Under the pieces are notes generated by a model. That model was not told where the DNA came from. It worked only from the letters and a program-made list of their open reading frames with translations, and did no database searches. A stretch of 64,000 nt of DNA. Origin: Nitrospirillum viridazoti CBAmc (GTDB taxonomy: Bacteria > Pseudomonadota > Alphaproteobacteria > Azospirillales > Azospirillaceae). Shown here piece by piece: positions 44,018-50,144 of the stretch. Position 1 is the first letter of the stretch. Each line of letters begins with the position of its first letter. Both the position numbers and the translations under genes were made by a program. The DNA lies in assembly GCF_000730165.1 (NCBI RefSeq), contig NZ_CP022112.1, positions 537,501 to 601,500 on the forward strand, read 5' to 3'.

Positions 44018-45970
44018 TCAATCGGCCACCGCCGCCCCTCGGGTCAGGGGTAGCCATAGCGTGAACCGCGTCCCCATCGGGCCTGACGCCCAGGCGACCG
44101 AGCCACCCACGGCCTGGGCGCGGCGCTGCTGGTTGCGCAAGCCGCGGCCTCCGGCGGCGGCCAGGGCCGCCTGCGTGTCGAAGCCTCGGCCGTCATCCTC
44201 GATGGTGACGCATACGCCGGCCCGCTCGTCCTGGATATCGGGGGCGGTGCCCAGGCGGATGCGGCTGGCCTGGGCATGGTGCAGGATGTTGGCGATGCCC
44301 TCCTGCAGGATGCGCAGGATGTGCAGGGCGCTGGACGGATCCAGCCAGGCAAGGGTCGGCAGGTCCCGCACGTCCCATACCAGGGTGATGCCCGATCCCT
44401 CCAACCGCGGTTCCAGCCGGTAGCGCAGCGAGGCCAGCAGCAGCAGCAGGTCGGCGTCCACCGGTTCCATGGAATCAATGGCCAGCTTCAAATCGTCCAG
44501 GCAGCCCTTGAGAATTTGCGAGACCTTGGCGTCGTCCACGGCGCCCTGCTCGACCGAGCGGATGGCGCTGATCAGCGAGGCGCCCACGCCGTCATGCATG
44601 TCCTGCATCAGGCGCTGGCGTTCTTCGCTGATGGTCCGGCGCCGCTCCGCCTCGCGCAGGCGCTGGTGGCTGATCTCCAGCTCCGCCTCGCGGGCGCGCA
44701 GCCGCTCCGCCAGGCTGGCGTTTACCCGCTCCACCTCCGCGATGGCGGCGACGTAGCGCCGGTACATCACTGTGCCGCACATGGCAAAGGTGACGGCGTT
44801 GGTGTAGGCGCCCAGGAACCAGCCTTCGGGGCCCAGCACATGGTTGTGCATCATCCAGTCGGTCTGGCCCAGCACGGTGCAGAGAGCCAGGCCCCCGGCC
44901 AGCAGCCGCGCCTCGGGAAAGCGGGGCCAGGCGCAGGCGACGCCCACCACGCTGACCGTGGCCGCCATCACCACGGCGGCCGCGTAGATGCGGGGGACGA
45001 TGACCGGTGTGCTGGGGAGGACGGGCAGCACACCGACCACGGGCAGGGTCAGGATGCTGATGACGCTGGTCACCCCCACCACGGCGGCCGTCAACAGGGT
45101 CAGCGGGCGGCCGTGCAGCATCCGCAGGAAGAGATGGAGGATGACGATCAGCCAGAACAACGCGTTGATGGTCAGCCAGGCGAACCAGTCGCTGGTGATC
45201 GGCACATCCAGGTAAAAGTGCAGATGGGCCGCGAACGAGATGGCGGCCAGGCTGAAGAACAGCAGGTAGCCGGTGTCGTGTCGGCGGCGGAACCAGACGA
45301 ACAGGGAAAACACGCCCACCGCGAGGAAGGCCGAGTTCAGCGCCATGGGCAGTTCGCGCTGCAGCAGCTGGCGCATGCGGTGACGGACGTTCAGCGCCGG
45401 CTCCGGCCCCACCCAGAGCGACGACAAGGCCACCGGCGTGGTCGGGGCATGGTCCAGGCGGATCAGGATGTCGGCCGGCGGCGCGGTGTTGGCGTCCTGG
45501 TCCAGCACCAGCCACAGGGGCGTGAACAGGCCGTTCCAGGGCCGACCCTGCCGCTGCTGCCAATCGACCAGCTTGCCGTTCACGTAGATGGCGTAGGGCC
45601 CGTCGGTGTCGATGCGGGCACCATACAGCGCCAAGGGCCCGGCACCCACCGGCAGATCGCGCGCGAGCACCCGGATCCAGGTGGCGGCTGGATAGCCTGG
45701 CGCCATGGCCGGCACCGTTTGATCCACCGGCACCATGGGTTCGGCATAGGGCAGGTTGATCGGCCGCCAGGTGCCGGTTGGCCCCTGGCCGTCCAATGTC
45801 GCCGGGGGGCGGGCTGGGGTGTTACCGATGGCGGCGAGAACCTCTGCCTGGGTCAGGCGCACGGCCTTGCCCGGTCCCCCCGCCACCTCTTGGATGCCGG
45901 CGATCAGCAGCGACATCGCGGAGAACAGCAGCACGGCGGCGGCCAGCAGGGAGGCGGGACGGTACATCAT
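44018..45970 (-). CDS. NarL-type sensor histidine kinase next to the RiPP cluster
   Basis: The 650-residue protein has an N-terminal TM helix, an extracytoplasmic beta-rich domain (about 30-195; ALYGARIDTDGPYAIYVNGK), then seven TM helices (about 205-400) in the 7TMR-DISM style. A coiled coil (VERVNASLAERLRAREAELE) leads to HisKA_3 with phospho-acceptor His459 in MQDMHDGVGASL, and a HATPase domain (LQEGIANILHHA, DDGRGFD, GGRGLRNQQRRA). The gene follows the LuxR-type regulator by 25 bases. The pair is divergent from the precursor array, so it may sense a signal, possibly the exported peptide, and control the cluster; that is inferred from position. Confidence 0.9.
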   Translation of the reverse strand: MMYRPASLLAAAVLLFSAMSLLIAGIQEVAGGPGKAVRLTQAEVLAAIGNTPARPPATLDGQGPTGTWRPINLPYAEPMVPVDQTVPAMAPGYPAATWIRVLARDLPVGAGPLALYGARIDTDGPYAIYVNGKLVDWQQRQGRPWNGLFTPLWLVLDQDANTAPPADILIRLDHAPTTPVALSSLWVGPEPALNVRHRMRQLLQRELPMALNSAFLAVGVFSLFVWFRRRHDTGYLLFFSLAAISFAAHLHFYLDVPITSDWFAWLTINALFWLIVILHLFLRMLHGRPLTLLTAAVVGVTSVISILTLPVVGVLPVLPSTPVIVPRIYAAAVVMAATVSVVGVACAWPRFPEARLLAGGLALCTVLGQTDWMMHNHVLGPEGWFLGAYTNAVTFAMCGTVMYRRYVAAIAEVERVNASLAERLRAREAELEISHQRLREAERRRTISEERQRLMQDMHDGVGASLISAIRSVEQGAVDDAKVSQILKGCLDDLKLAIDSMEPVDADLLLLLASLRYRLEPRLEGSGITLVWDVRDLPTLAWLDPSSALHILRILQEGIANILHHAQASRIRLGTAPDIQDERAGVCVTIEDDGRGFDTQAALAAAGGRGLRNQQRRAQAVGGSVAWASGPMGTRFTLWLPLTRGAAVAD

Positions 45971-45995
45971 CAGCGATTGTCGCGGGCCCTGGGGG

Positions 45996-46730
45996 TCAAC
46001 TGTTCAGCAGGCCCAGGGTCCTTGCCTCGTAAATCGCCTCAGCCTTGGAGGTGACCTCCAGCTTGCTGTAGATGCGCCGCACGAAGGTGCGCACGGTGAA
46101 GTGCGACAGGTCCAGCATCCGCGCCACCTCCACCGTGGTGAAGCCCTTGGTGATGAGGGCCAACACCTCCTTCTCACGGGGAGACAGCAGGGACGGGGCC
46201 TCCTCCTGGGGCTCGGCCTCGGCGGCGACCTCTGTCGTGGCCGGGGGCGTCAGGTCGGTACCGCGGCCCCGGAAGCGCAGCAGGATCTGGCGGGCGATGA
46301 TGGGGCTGATGGGGCTGCCGCCCGCGGCCACGCTGCGGATTTCATCGACGATACGGACCGGCGCGCTGTCCTTCAGCAGATAGCCCGCCGCCCCCGCCTC
46401 GATCGATTGCATGACGTGCGCCTCATCCCCGAAGCTGGAGCTGACCATGATGCTGCATTCCGGCCAGCGCTGGGCGGCGGCGCGGATGATGTCGATGCCG
46501 CTGCCGTCCGGCAGGCCCAGGTCGACCAGCAGCACGTGGGCCGGCGGCCCGTCCAGCAGGGCCAGCCCATCGGCGCGGGTGACGGCCACGCCGGTCAGCC
46601 GCAGGTCGGCCGCGCCCTGGATGGCCTGGCGCAAGGCGTCCAGGAAACCGGCGTCGTCCTCGACGATCGCGACGGCGACACGGGACGGCGCCAGGGCGGT
46701 GGGCGTGGGCTGCATAAGGGTCACTGCCAT
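45996..46730 (-). CDS. LuxR/NarL-type response regulator next to the RiPP cluster
   Basis: The 244-residue protein has a receiver domain (acidic IVEDDAGFLDAL, Asp70 in LLVDLGLPDGSG, VSSSFGDEAHV, LLKDSAPVR) and an unusually long Thr/Glu/Pro-rich linker (about 155-180). The C-terminal HTH is LSPREKEVLALITKGFTTVE followed by VARMLDLSHFTVRTFVRRIYSKLEV. It is co-transcribed with the kinase gene and starts 175 bases from the first precursor gene on the opposite strand. A perfect dyad lies in the intervening region. Confidence 0.93.
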   Translation of the reverse strand: MAVTLMQPTPTALAPSRVAVAIVEDDAGFLDALRQAIQGAADLRLTGVAVTRADGLALLDGPPAHVLLVDLGLPDGSGIDIIRAAAQRWPECSIMVSSSFGDEAHVMQSIEAGAAGYLLKDSAPVRIVDEIRSVAAGGSPISPIIARQILLRFRGRGTDLTPPATTEVAAEAEPQEEAPSLLSPREKEVLALITKGFTTVEVARMLDLSHFTVRTFVRRIYSKLEVTSKAEAIYEARTLGLLNS

Positions 46731-46740
46731 ACAGGGGTGT

Positions 46741-46757
46741 GCGACAGCCAGTGTCGC
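46741..46757. promoter_or_regulatory. Dyad GCGACA-N5-TGTCGC in the divergent control region
   Basis: The perfect 6-bp inverted repeat with 5-nt spacer is 10 bases upstream of the response regulator start and about 148 bases upstream of the first precursor. Length and symmetry suit a LuxR-type dimer. It is the best operator candidate in the 174-bp gap. It may also fold in the 5' leader of the regulator mRNA. Confidence 0.45.
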
Positions 46758-46904
46758 GCGTTTGTTCTACAGACAAGATCCGGCCCCGTAAATACTCTCA
46801 CACGAGATCGGCAGCCAGTACATGGGGACGCCAATAACGGTACGGGGATGACCGGTATTTGGCAAGCAGTCGGCTGCGCCACTCAAGGTCGGGGGAGTAC
46901 GGGC

Positions 46905-47183
46905 ATGAACGCGCAAGAAAACCTGAAGATCACCAGCCGTGTCATCGCGAAGGCCTGGGCCGATGAGGGCTTCAAGGCCAGGTTGCTGGCCGACCCGGCC
47001 GCCATCCTGAAGGCCGAGGGCCTGGACCTGCCGTCCGGCGTCACCTTCAAGGTGGTGGAGGACACCACCGCCGTCCAGACCCTGGTCCTGCCGGCGCGGC
47101 CGACGGACCTGACCGACGAGGATCTGGACCGGGCCGCGGGCGGTGCCTGCAACTGGTGCGCTTTCTGCGAATTCTGTCTGTGA
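46905..47183 (+). CDS. NHLP-family RiPP precursor 1, core ACNWCAFCEFCL
   Basis: The gene encodes 92 residues with GGGGGAG about ten bases before the ATG. The nitrile-hydratase-like leader (KAWADEGFKARLLADPAAIL, then TLVLPARPTDLTDEDLDRAA) ends in Gly79-Gly80, the expected C39 peptidase site. The 12-residue core has four Cys at 82, 85, 88 and 91, every third residue, and two Trp/Phe pairs between them. It shares the ending [E/D]FCL with precursor 2. YcaO-type enzymes act on Cys/Ser/Thr, so thiazoline formation at these cysteines is plausible. It is the first gene of the run and the nearest to the control region. Confidence 0.93.
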   Translation: MNAQENLKITSRVIAKAWADEGFKARLLADPAAILKAEGLDLPSGVTFKVVEDTTAVQTLVLPARPTDLTDEDLDRAAGGACNWCAFCEFCL

Positions 47184-47241
47184 GTTCACGGTCCCCTCCG
47201 ATGGGAAGCGGCACATCCTTTTAAGATCGAGGAGAGACGAG

Positions 47242-47520
47242 ATGGTGGGTGAAGACAGCGCCCGGGCCTATGGCCGGGTGGTGGCCAAGGCTTGGTCCGA
47301 CGATGGGTTCAAGGCGCGGCTGATGGCCGATCCGGTGGCGGTCCTGCAGGCCGAGGGCCTGGCCGTGCCGCCGGGCCTGACGGTGACGGTGCTGGAGAAC
47401 ACGCCGACCCGGTACACGCTGGTGCTGCCGGCCCGGCCCACGGACCTGTCCGATGATGATCTGGACGAAGCGGCCGGCGGCTGGTGCGGCTGCGTCATGT
47501 CCAGCGACTTCTGCCTCTAA
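47242..47520 (+). CDS. NHLP-family RiPP precursor 2, core WCGCVMSSDFCL
   Basis: The start at 47242 is chosen over an upstream in-frame start (47143) because GAGGAGAG lies directly before it and the 92-residue length equals precursor 1. The leader is of the AYGRVVAKAW subtype (residues 10-19) and ends with AAGG at 77-80. The 12-residue core has Cys82, Cys84 and Cys91 and two adjacent Ser at 87-88, so it offers five possible YcaO substrates. It lies 58 bases after precursor 1. Confidence 0.92.
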   Translation: MVGEDSARAYGRVVAKAWSDDGFKARLMADPVAVLQAEGLAVPPGLTVTVLENTPTRYTLVLPARPTDLSDDDLDEAAGGWCGCVMSSDFCL

Positions 47521-47545
47521 GTCATACATCGGCGGGGACGGGGAC

Positions 47546-47821
47546 ATGATGGGGAACACCGACAACGCGTACGGCAAGGTCATCGCCAAGGCGTGGACCG
47601 ATGCCGCGTTCAAGGCACGCCTGCTGGCCGACCCGGCTGGTGCGCTGGCGGCCGAAGGGGTGGCGGTGCCGCCCGGCGTTCACCTGGTGGTGGTTGAGGA
47701 CACGGACACCGTCCACACCCTGGTGCTACCGGCCCGGCCGGCGGACCTGACCGATGAAGACATGGCGGGCATCGCGGGCGGAACGCCCTGGCCCCGCTGC
47801 ATGTGCCTGTGCGGTCCTTGA
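47546..47821 (+). CDS. NHLP-family RiPP precursor 3, core TPWPRCMCLCGP
   Basis: This precursor of 91 residues, AYGKVIAKAW subtype, has the site at Gly78-Gly79. The leader reads VEDTDTVHTLVLPARP, close to the VHNLVV segment that precedes the metal site in nitrile hydratase alpha subunits. The core holds a CxCxC run (CMCLC, Cys85, 87, 89), also reminiscent of the CxxCxC metal-binding motif of that enzyme, plus two Pro around the Trp. It starts 25 bases after precursor 2. Confidence 0.92.
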   Translation: MMGNTDNAYGKVIAKAWTDAAFKARLLADPAGALAAEGVAVPPGVHLVVVEDTDTVHTLVLPARPADLTDEDMAGIAGGTPWPRCMCLCGP

Positions 47822-47840
47822 GACACAAGGAAACCAAGAC

Positions 47841-48128
47841 ATGATGAACGAAGAGACGGCGAAGATCGCCGGCAAGATCATCGCCAAGGCCTGGGCGGAC
47901 GATGCCTACAAGGCGCGTCTGCTGGCCGACCCGGCCGCCGTGCTGACGGCCGAGGGCGTGGAGGTGCCGGCCGGCATCACCTTCAGGGTCGTGGAGGACA
48001 CTGCCGGGACTCAGACTCTGGTGCTGCCGGCACGGCCGACGGAACTGTCCGACGCGGATCTGGGCGGTGTGGCCGGCGGGCGCCCGGTCCCCGGTCCGCC
48101 GCCACCGCCCAAGGGCTACACGTTTTGA
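47841..48128 (+). CDS. NHLP-family RiPP precursor 4, Cys-free Pro-rich core
   Basis: This protein of 95 residues has a leader nearly the same as precursors 6 and 7 (KIIAKAWADDAYKARLLADP) and ends in Gly79-Gly80. The 15-residue core RPVPGPPPPPKGYTF has no Cys or Ser and a single Thr (94), so it offers little to a cyclodehydratase. Six of its fifteen residues are a PxPPPPP-like run. Either it is modified at Thr only, or it is made and exported with little change, or it has another role. The gene starts 19 bases after precursor 3. Confidence 0.9.
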   Translation: MMNEETAKIAGKIIAKAWADDAYKARLLADPAAVLTAEGVEVPAGITFRVVEDTAGTQTLVLPARPTELSDADLGGVAGGRPVPGPPPPPKGYTF

Positions 48129-48230
48129 TGCTTCCCGATCCGGGTAGCTCCTGAACGCTCCGGCGCGTCCATCGTCGGATCACTTTCCTGAAATGAAGAA
48201 CGGGCACGAAGACCTGAGGGGAAGGATGCG

Positions 48231-48485
48231 ATGCTGAATGCGAACATACTCAATCAAATCATTGCCAAGGCCTGGGCGGACGAGCGCTTCAAGGTCCGTC
48301 TGCTGGCCGATCCGGTCACGGTCTTGGTCGCCGAGGGCATCGACTTCCCGGCGGGCGTGACCGTCAGCGTGGTGGAGAACACCGCCACGCACCTCAACCT
48401 GATCCTGCCCGTCCCGCCCACCGACCTGTCCGACGATCAACTGGACGGCATCGGCGGCGGCTTCGGCTGGTGCTTCACCCTCTAA
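48231..48485 (+). CDS. NHLP-family RiPP precursor 5, very short core (FGWCFTL)
   Basis: At 84 residues this is the shortest precursor. The leader is shortened at its N-terminus and diverges (KAWADERFKVRLLADPVTVL; LNLILPVPPTDLS in place of TLVLPARP). It ends IGGG, so cleavage could follow Gly76 or Gly77, leaving seven residues with one Cys (81) and one Thr. An AGGGGAAGG ribosome binding site is present. It follows a longer gap of 102 bases. The leader's divergence marks it as a member of neither main subtype. Confidence 0.9.
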   Translation: MLNANILNQIIAKAWADERFKVRLLADPVTVLVAEGIDFPAGVTVSVVENTATHLNLILPVPPTDLSDDQLDGIGGGFGWCFTL

Positions 48486-48522
48486 AGTCCGGCCGACGCC
48501 GGATTATCCAAGGAACAGTGAC

Positions 48523-48810
48523 ATGACGAACGAAGAGAACCTGAAGATCACCGGCAAGATCATCGCCAAGGCCTGGGCTGACGAGGGCTACAAGGCCCGC
48601 CTGCTGGCTGATCCCGCCGCCGTGCTGGCGGCCGAAGGCCTCGATCTGCCGGCCGGCATCACCTTCCGGGTGGTGGAGGACACCGCCGCCGTCCAGACCC
48701 TGGTGCTGCCGGCGCGGCCGGCGGACCTGTCCGATGACGACCTGGATCGTGCCTCGGGCGGACTTTGCTTTCCGGGCGACCCCCGTGGCGGCGGCGTCTT
48801 CTGCTTCTAA
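48523..48810 (+). CDS. NHLP-family RiPP precursor 6, core LCFPGDPRGGGVFCF
   Basis: The protein has 95 residues and a leader almost identical to precursor 1 (ENLKITxKIIAKAWADEG start) ending with ASGG (77-80). The 15-residue core has Cys82 and Cys94 near either end, each beside Phe, around a Gly/Pro/Arg centre, a quasi-symmetric LCF...FCF arrangement. It starts 37 bases after precursor 5. Confidence 0.92.
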   Translation: MTNEENLKITGKIIAKAWADEGYKARLLADPAAVLAAEGLDLPAGITFRVVEDTAAVQTLVLPARPADLSDDDLDRASGGLCFPGDPRGGGVFCF

Positions 48811-48826
48811 GACATTAAACGAGGCG

Positions 48827-48854
48827 TTTGGTGGCGATGAATGCCGCCACCGAA
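48827..48854. repeat. Stem-loop between precursor genes 6 and 7
   Basis: TTTGGTGGCG (48827-48836) pairs with CGCCACCGAA (48845-48854) over ten bp including one G-T pair, around an 8-nt loop. It lies 16 bases after the precursor 6 stop. It may be an mRNA processing or attenuation element that tunes expression within the array; there is no T-run. Confidence 0.5.
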
Positions 48855-48897
48855 CCGCCTATCCCGGTGCTTCGACATCTTGGAAAGGAAGAGGAAA

Positions 48898-49176
48898 ATG
48901 CTGAACGAAGAGAACGCCAAGGTTGGCGGCCGCATCATCGCCAAGGCCTGGACCGACGAGGGTTTCAAGGCCCGCCTGCTGGCCGACCCGGCGGCGGTGC
49001 TGAAGGCCGAGGGGGTGGAGGTGCCGGCCGGCGTCACCCTGAACGTGGTGGAGAACAGCGGCACCGCCTACACCCTGGTGCTGCCGGCGCGGCCCACCGA
49101 CCTGTCGGACGAGGATTTGGACAACACCGCCGCCGGCGCCATCCTGTGCGTCATCCCCTGCGGCTCGACTTTTTGA
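48898..49176 (+). CDS. NHLP-family RiPP precursor 7, core AILCVIPCGSTF
   Basis: The start at 48898 (AAGGAAGAGG upstream) gives 92 residues; an upstream frame extension is not leader-like. The site is NTAAGA rather than a clean double Gly: Ala79-Gly80 or Gly80-Ala81. Gly-Ala is a known double-glycine-type variant. The core has Cys84, Cys88, Ser90 and Thr91, and ends STF, like the YTF of precursor 4. Confidence 0.9.
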   Translation: MLNEENAKVGGRIIAKAWTDEGFKARLLADPAAVLKAEGVEVPAGVTLNVVENSGTAYTLVLPARPTDLSDEDLDNTAAGAILCVIPCGSTF

Positions 49177-49183
49177 CGCCGAC

Positions 49184-49465
49184 ATGACGGCGGCGGAAAG
49201 CGACGCGGCGATCGACGACATCATCGCCAAGGCCTGGGGGGACGAGGCCTACCGGGCGCGGCTGCTGGCCGATCCCGCGGCGGTCCTGAGGGACGAGGGC
49301 GTCGACCTGCCGGTCGGCGCCCTCGTCCAGGTGCTGCAAGACACCGCCACCGTCCAGACCCTGGTGTTGCCGACGCGGCCCTGGGATTTGGTCGAGGACG
49401 CGCTGGAGAGTGCTGCCGGCGCCCTGTCCGCCGTCTGTTACGACAGCTTCATGCAGGGACCGTGA
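49184..49465 (+). CDS. NHLP-family RiPP precursor 8, divergent leader and AAGA site
   Basis: The 93-residue leader is divergent (DDIIAKAWGDEAYRARLLADP; TLVLPTRPWDLVEDAL) and ends ESAAGA (GA at 79-80). The core is about 13 residues, LSAVCYDSFMQGP, with one Cys and two Ser. It begins only seven bases after the precursor 7 stop, the tightest spacing in the run, so the two are probably coupled. The loss of Asp/Glu-Leu-Asp before the cleavage site sets it apart from all others. Confidence 0.88.
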   Translation: MTAAESDAAIDDIIAKAWGDEAYRARLLADPAAVLRDEGVDLPVGALVQVLQDTATVQTLVLPTRPWDLVEDALESAAGALSAVCYDSFMQGP

Positions 49466-49486
49466 GGGGTCTCATGGGGGGAAGGA

Positions 49487-49780
49487 ATGAGCCAGGGGAA
49501 CACCACCATCCTCCGCCGGATCGTGGCCAGGGCCTGGGCCGATGAGGGCTTCAAGGCCCGCCTGCTGGCCGATCCGGCGGCCGTTCTGGGCAGCGAGGGC
49601 ATGGACCTGCCCGCCGGGATCGCCATCCGGGTGGTGGAGGACACGGCCGGTACCCGGACCCTGGTCCTGCCGGCCAAGCCTGTGGACCTGACGGAAGAGG
49701 AATTGGGCCGTGTCGTGGGCGGGGCCGACCCGTCCTACTGCGCCAACTGGTGCCTGTGTTGCGCCAACTGCGCCATCTGA
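49487..49780 (+). CDS. NHLP-family RiPP precursor 9, Cys-richest core
   Basis: This protein of 97 residues has its site at Gly78-Gly79 (RVVGG). The 18-residue core ADPSYCANWCLCCANCAI has five Cys and one Ser, with CANW and CCAN echoing each other. The leader opens differently (TTILRRIVARAWADEG) but keeps KARLLADPAAVL. A GGGGGGAAGG ribosome binding site precedes the ATG. It starts 21 bases after precursor 8. Confidence 0.92.
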   Translation: MSQGNTTILRRIVARAWADEGFKARLLADPAAVLGSEGMDLPAGIAIRVVEDTAGTRTLVLPAKPVDLTEEELGRVVGGADPSYCANWCLCCANCAI

Positions 49781-49828
49781 CCGGCCTTGCATAGCCCTTC
49801 AAACCCTGACCGCGAGAGGAATTGCGCC

Positions 49829-50110
49829 ATGACCCATGAGGAAAAAGCCAAAGCCTACGGCCGTGTCGTCGCCAAGGCCTGGGCCGACGACGCCTTCAAG
49901 GCCCGCCTTAAGGCCGACCCCGTGACCGTCCTGCGGGGCGAGGGGGTGGACATCCCGGCGGGCATGGCCGTCACCGTGGCGGAGAACACCGCCACCGTCT
50001 GCACGCTGGTGCTGCCGGCCCGGCCGGCCGACCTCAGCGATGAGGAACTGGACGTGGTGTCCGGCGGCTTCGACCTAGCGGCCCACTCGGCCTGTGCGCC
50101 GATGTTCTGA
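49829..50110 (+). CDS. NHLP-family RiPP precursor 10, core FDLAAHSACAPMF
   Basis: The start at 49829 (AGAGGA upstream) gives 93 residues; a start at 49787 would add 14 unlike the family. It is of the AYGRVVAKAW subtype and ends VSGG (77-80). The core has Ser87 and Cys89. The leader contains an extra Cys in AENTATVCTLVLP, at the place where nitrile hydratase has VVCTLCSC. It is the last of the ten-gene run, 34 bases before the first YcaO gene. Confidence 0.92.
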   Translation: MTHEEKAKAYGRVVAKAWADDAFKARLKADPVTVLRGEGVDIPAGMAVTVAENTATVCTLVLPARPADLSDEELDVVSGGFDLAAHSACAPMF

Positions 50111-50144
50111 CCCATCCCTATCCAGACGAACGCGGCACCTATCC

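Noticed and set aside
43486..44064. A plus-strand frame of 192 codons across the Mo hydroxylase upstream region
   Set aside because: It overlaps the Fe-S subunit gene and the end of the kinase gene and has no protein-like conservation; it is probably a shadow.
46905..50110. Possibility that the short genes are nitrile hydratase alpha subunits or fragments
   Set aside because: They lack the catalytic domain and CTLCSC site, end in a GG/GA site with varied tails, and lie with YcaO and C39 exporter genes, so they are precursors that share only the leader.
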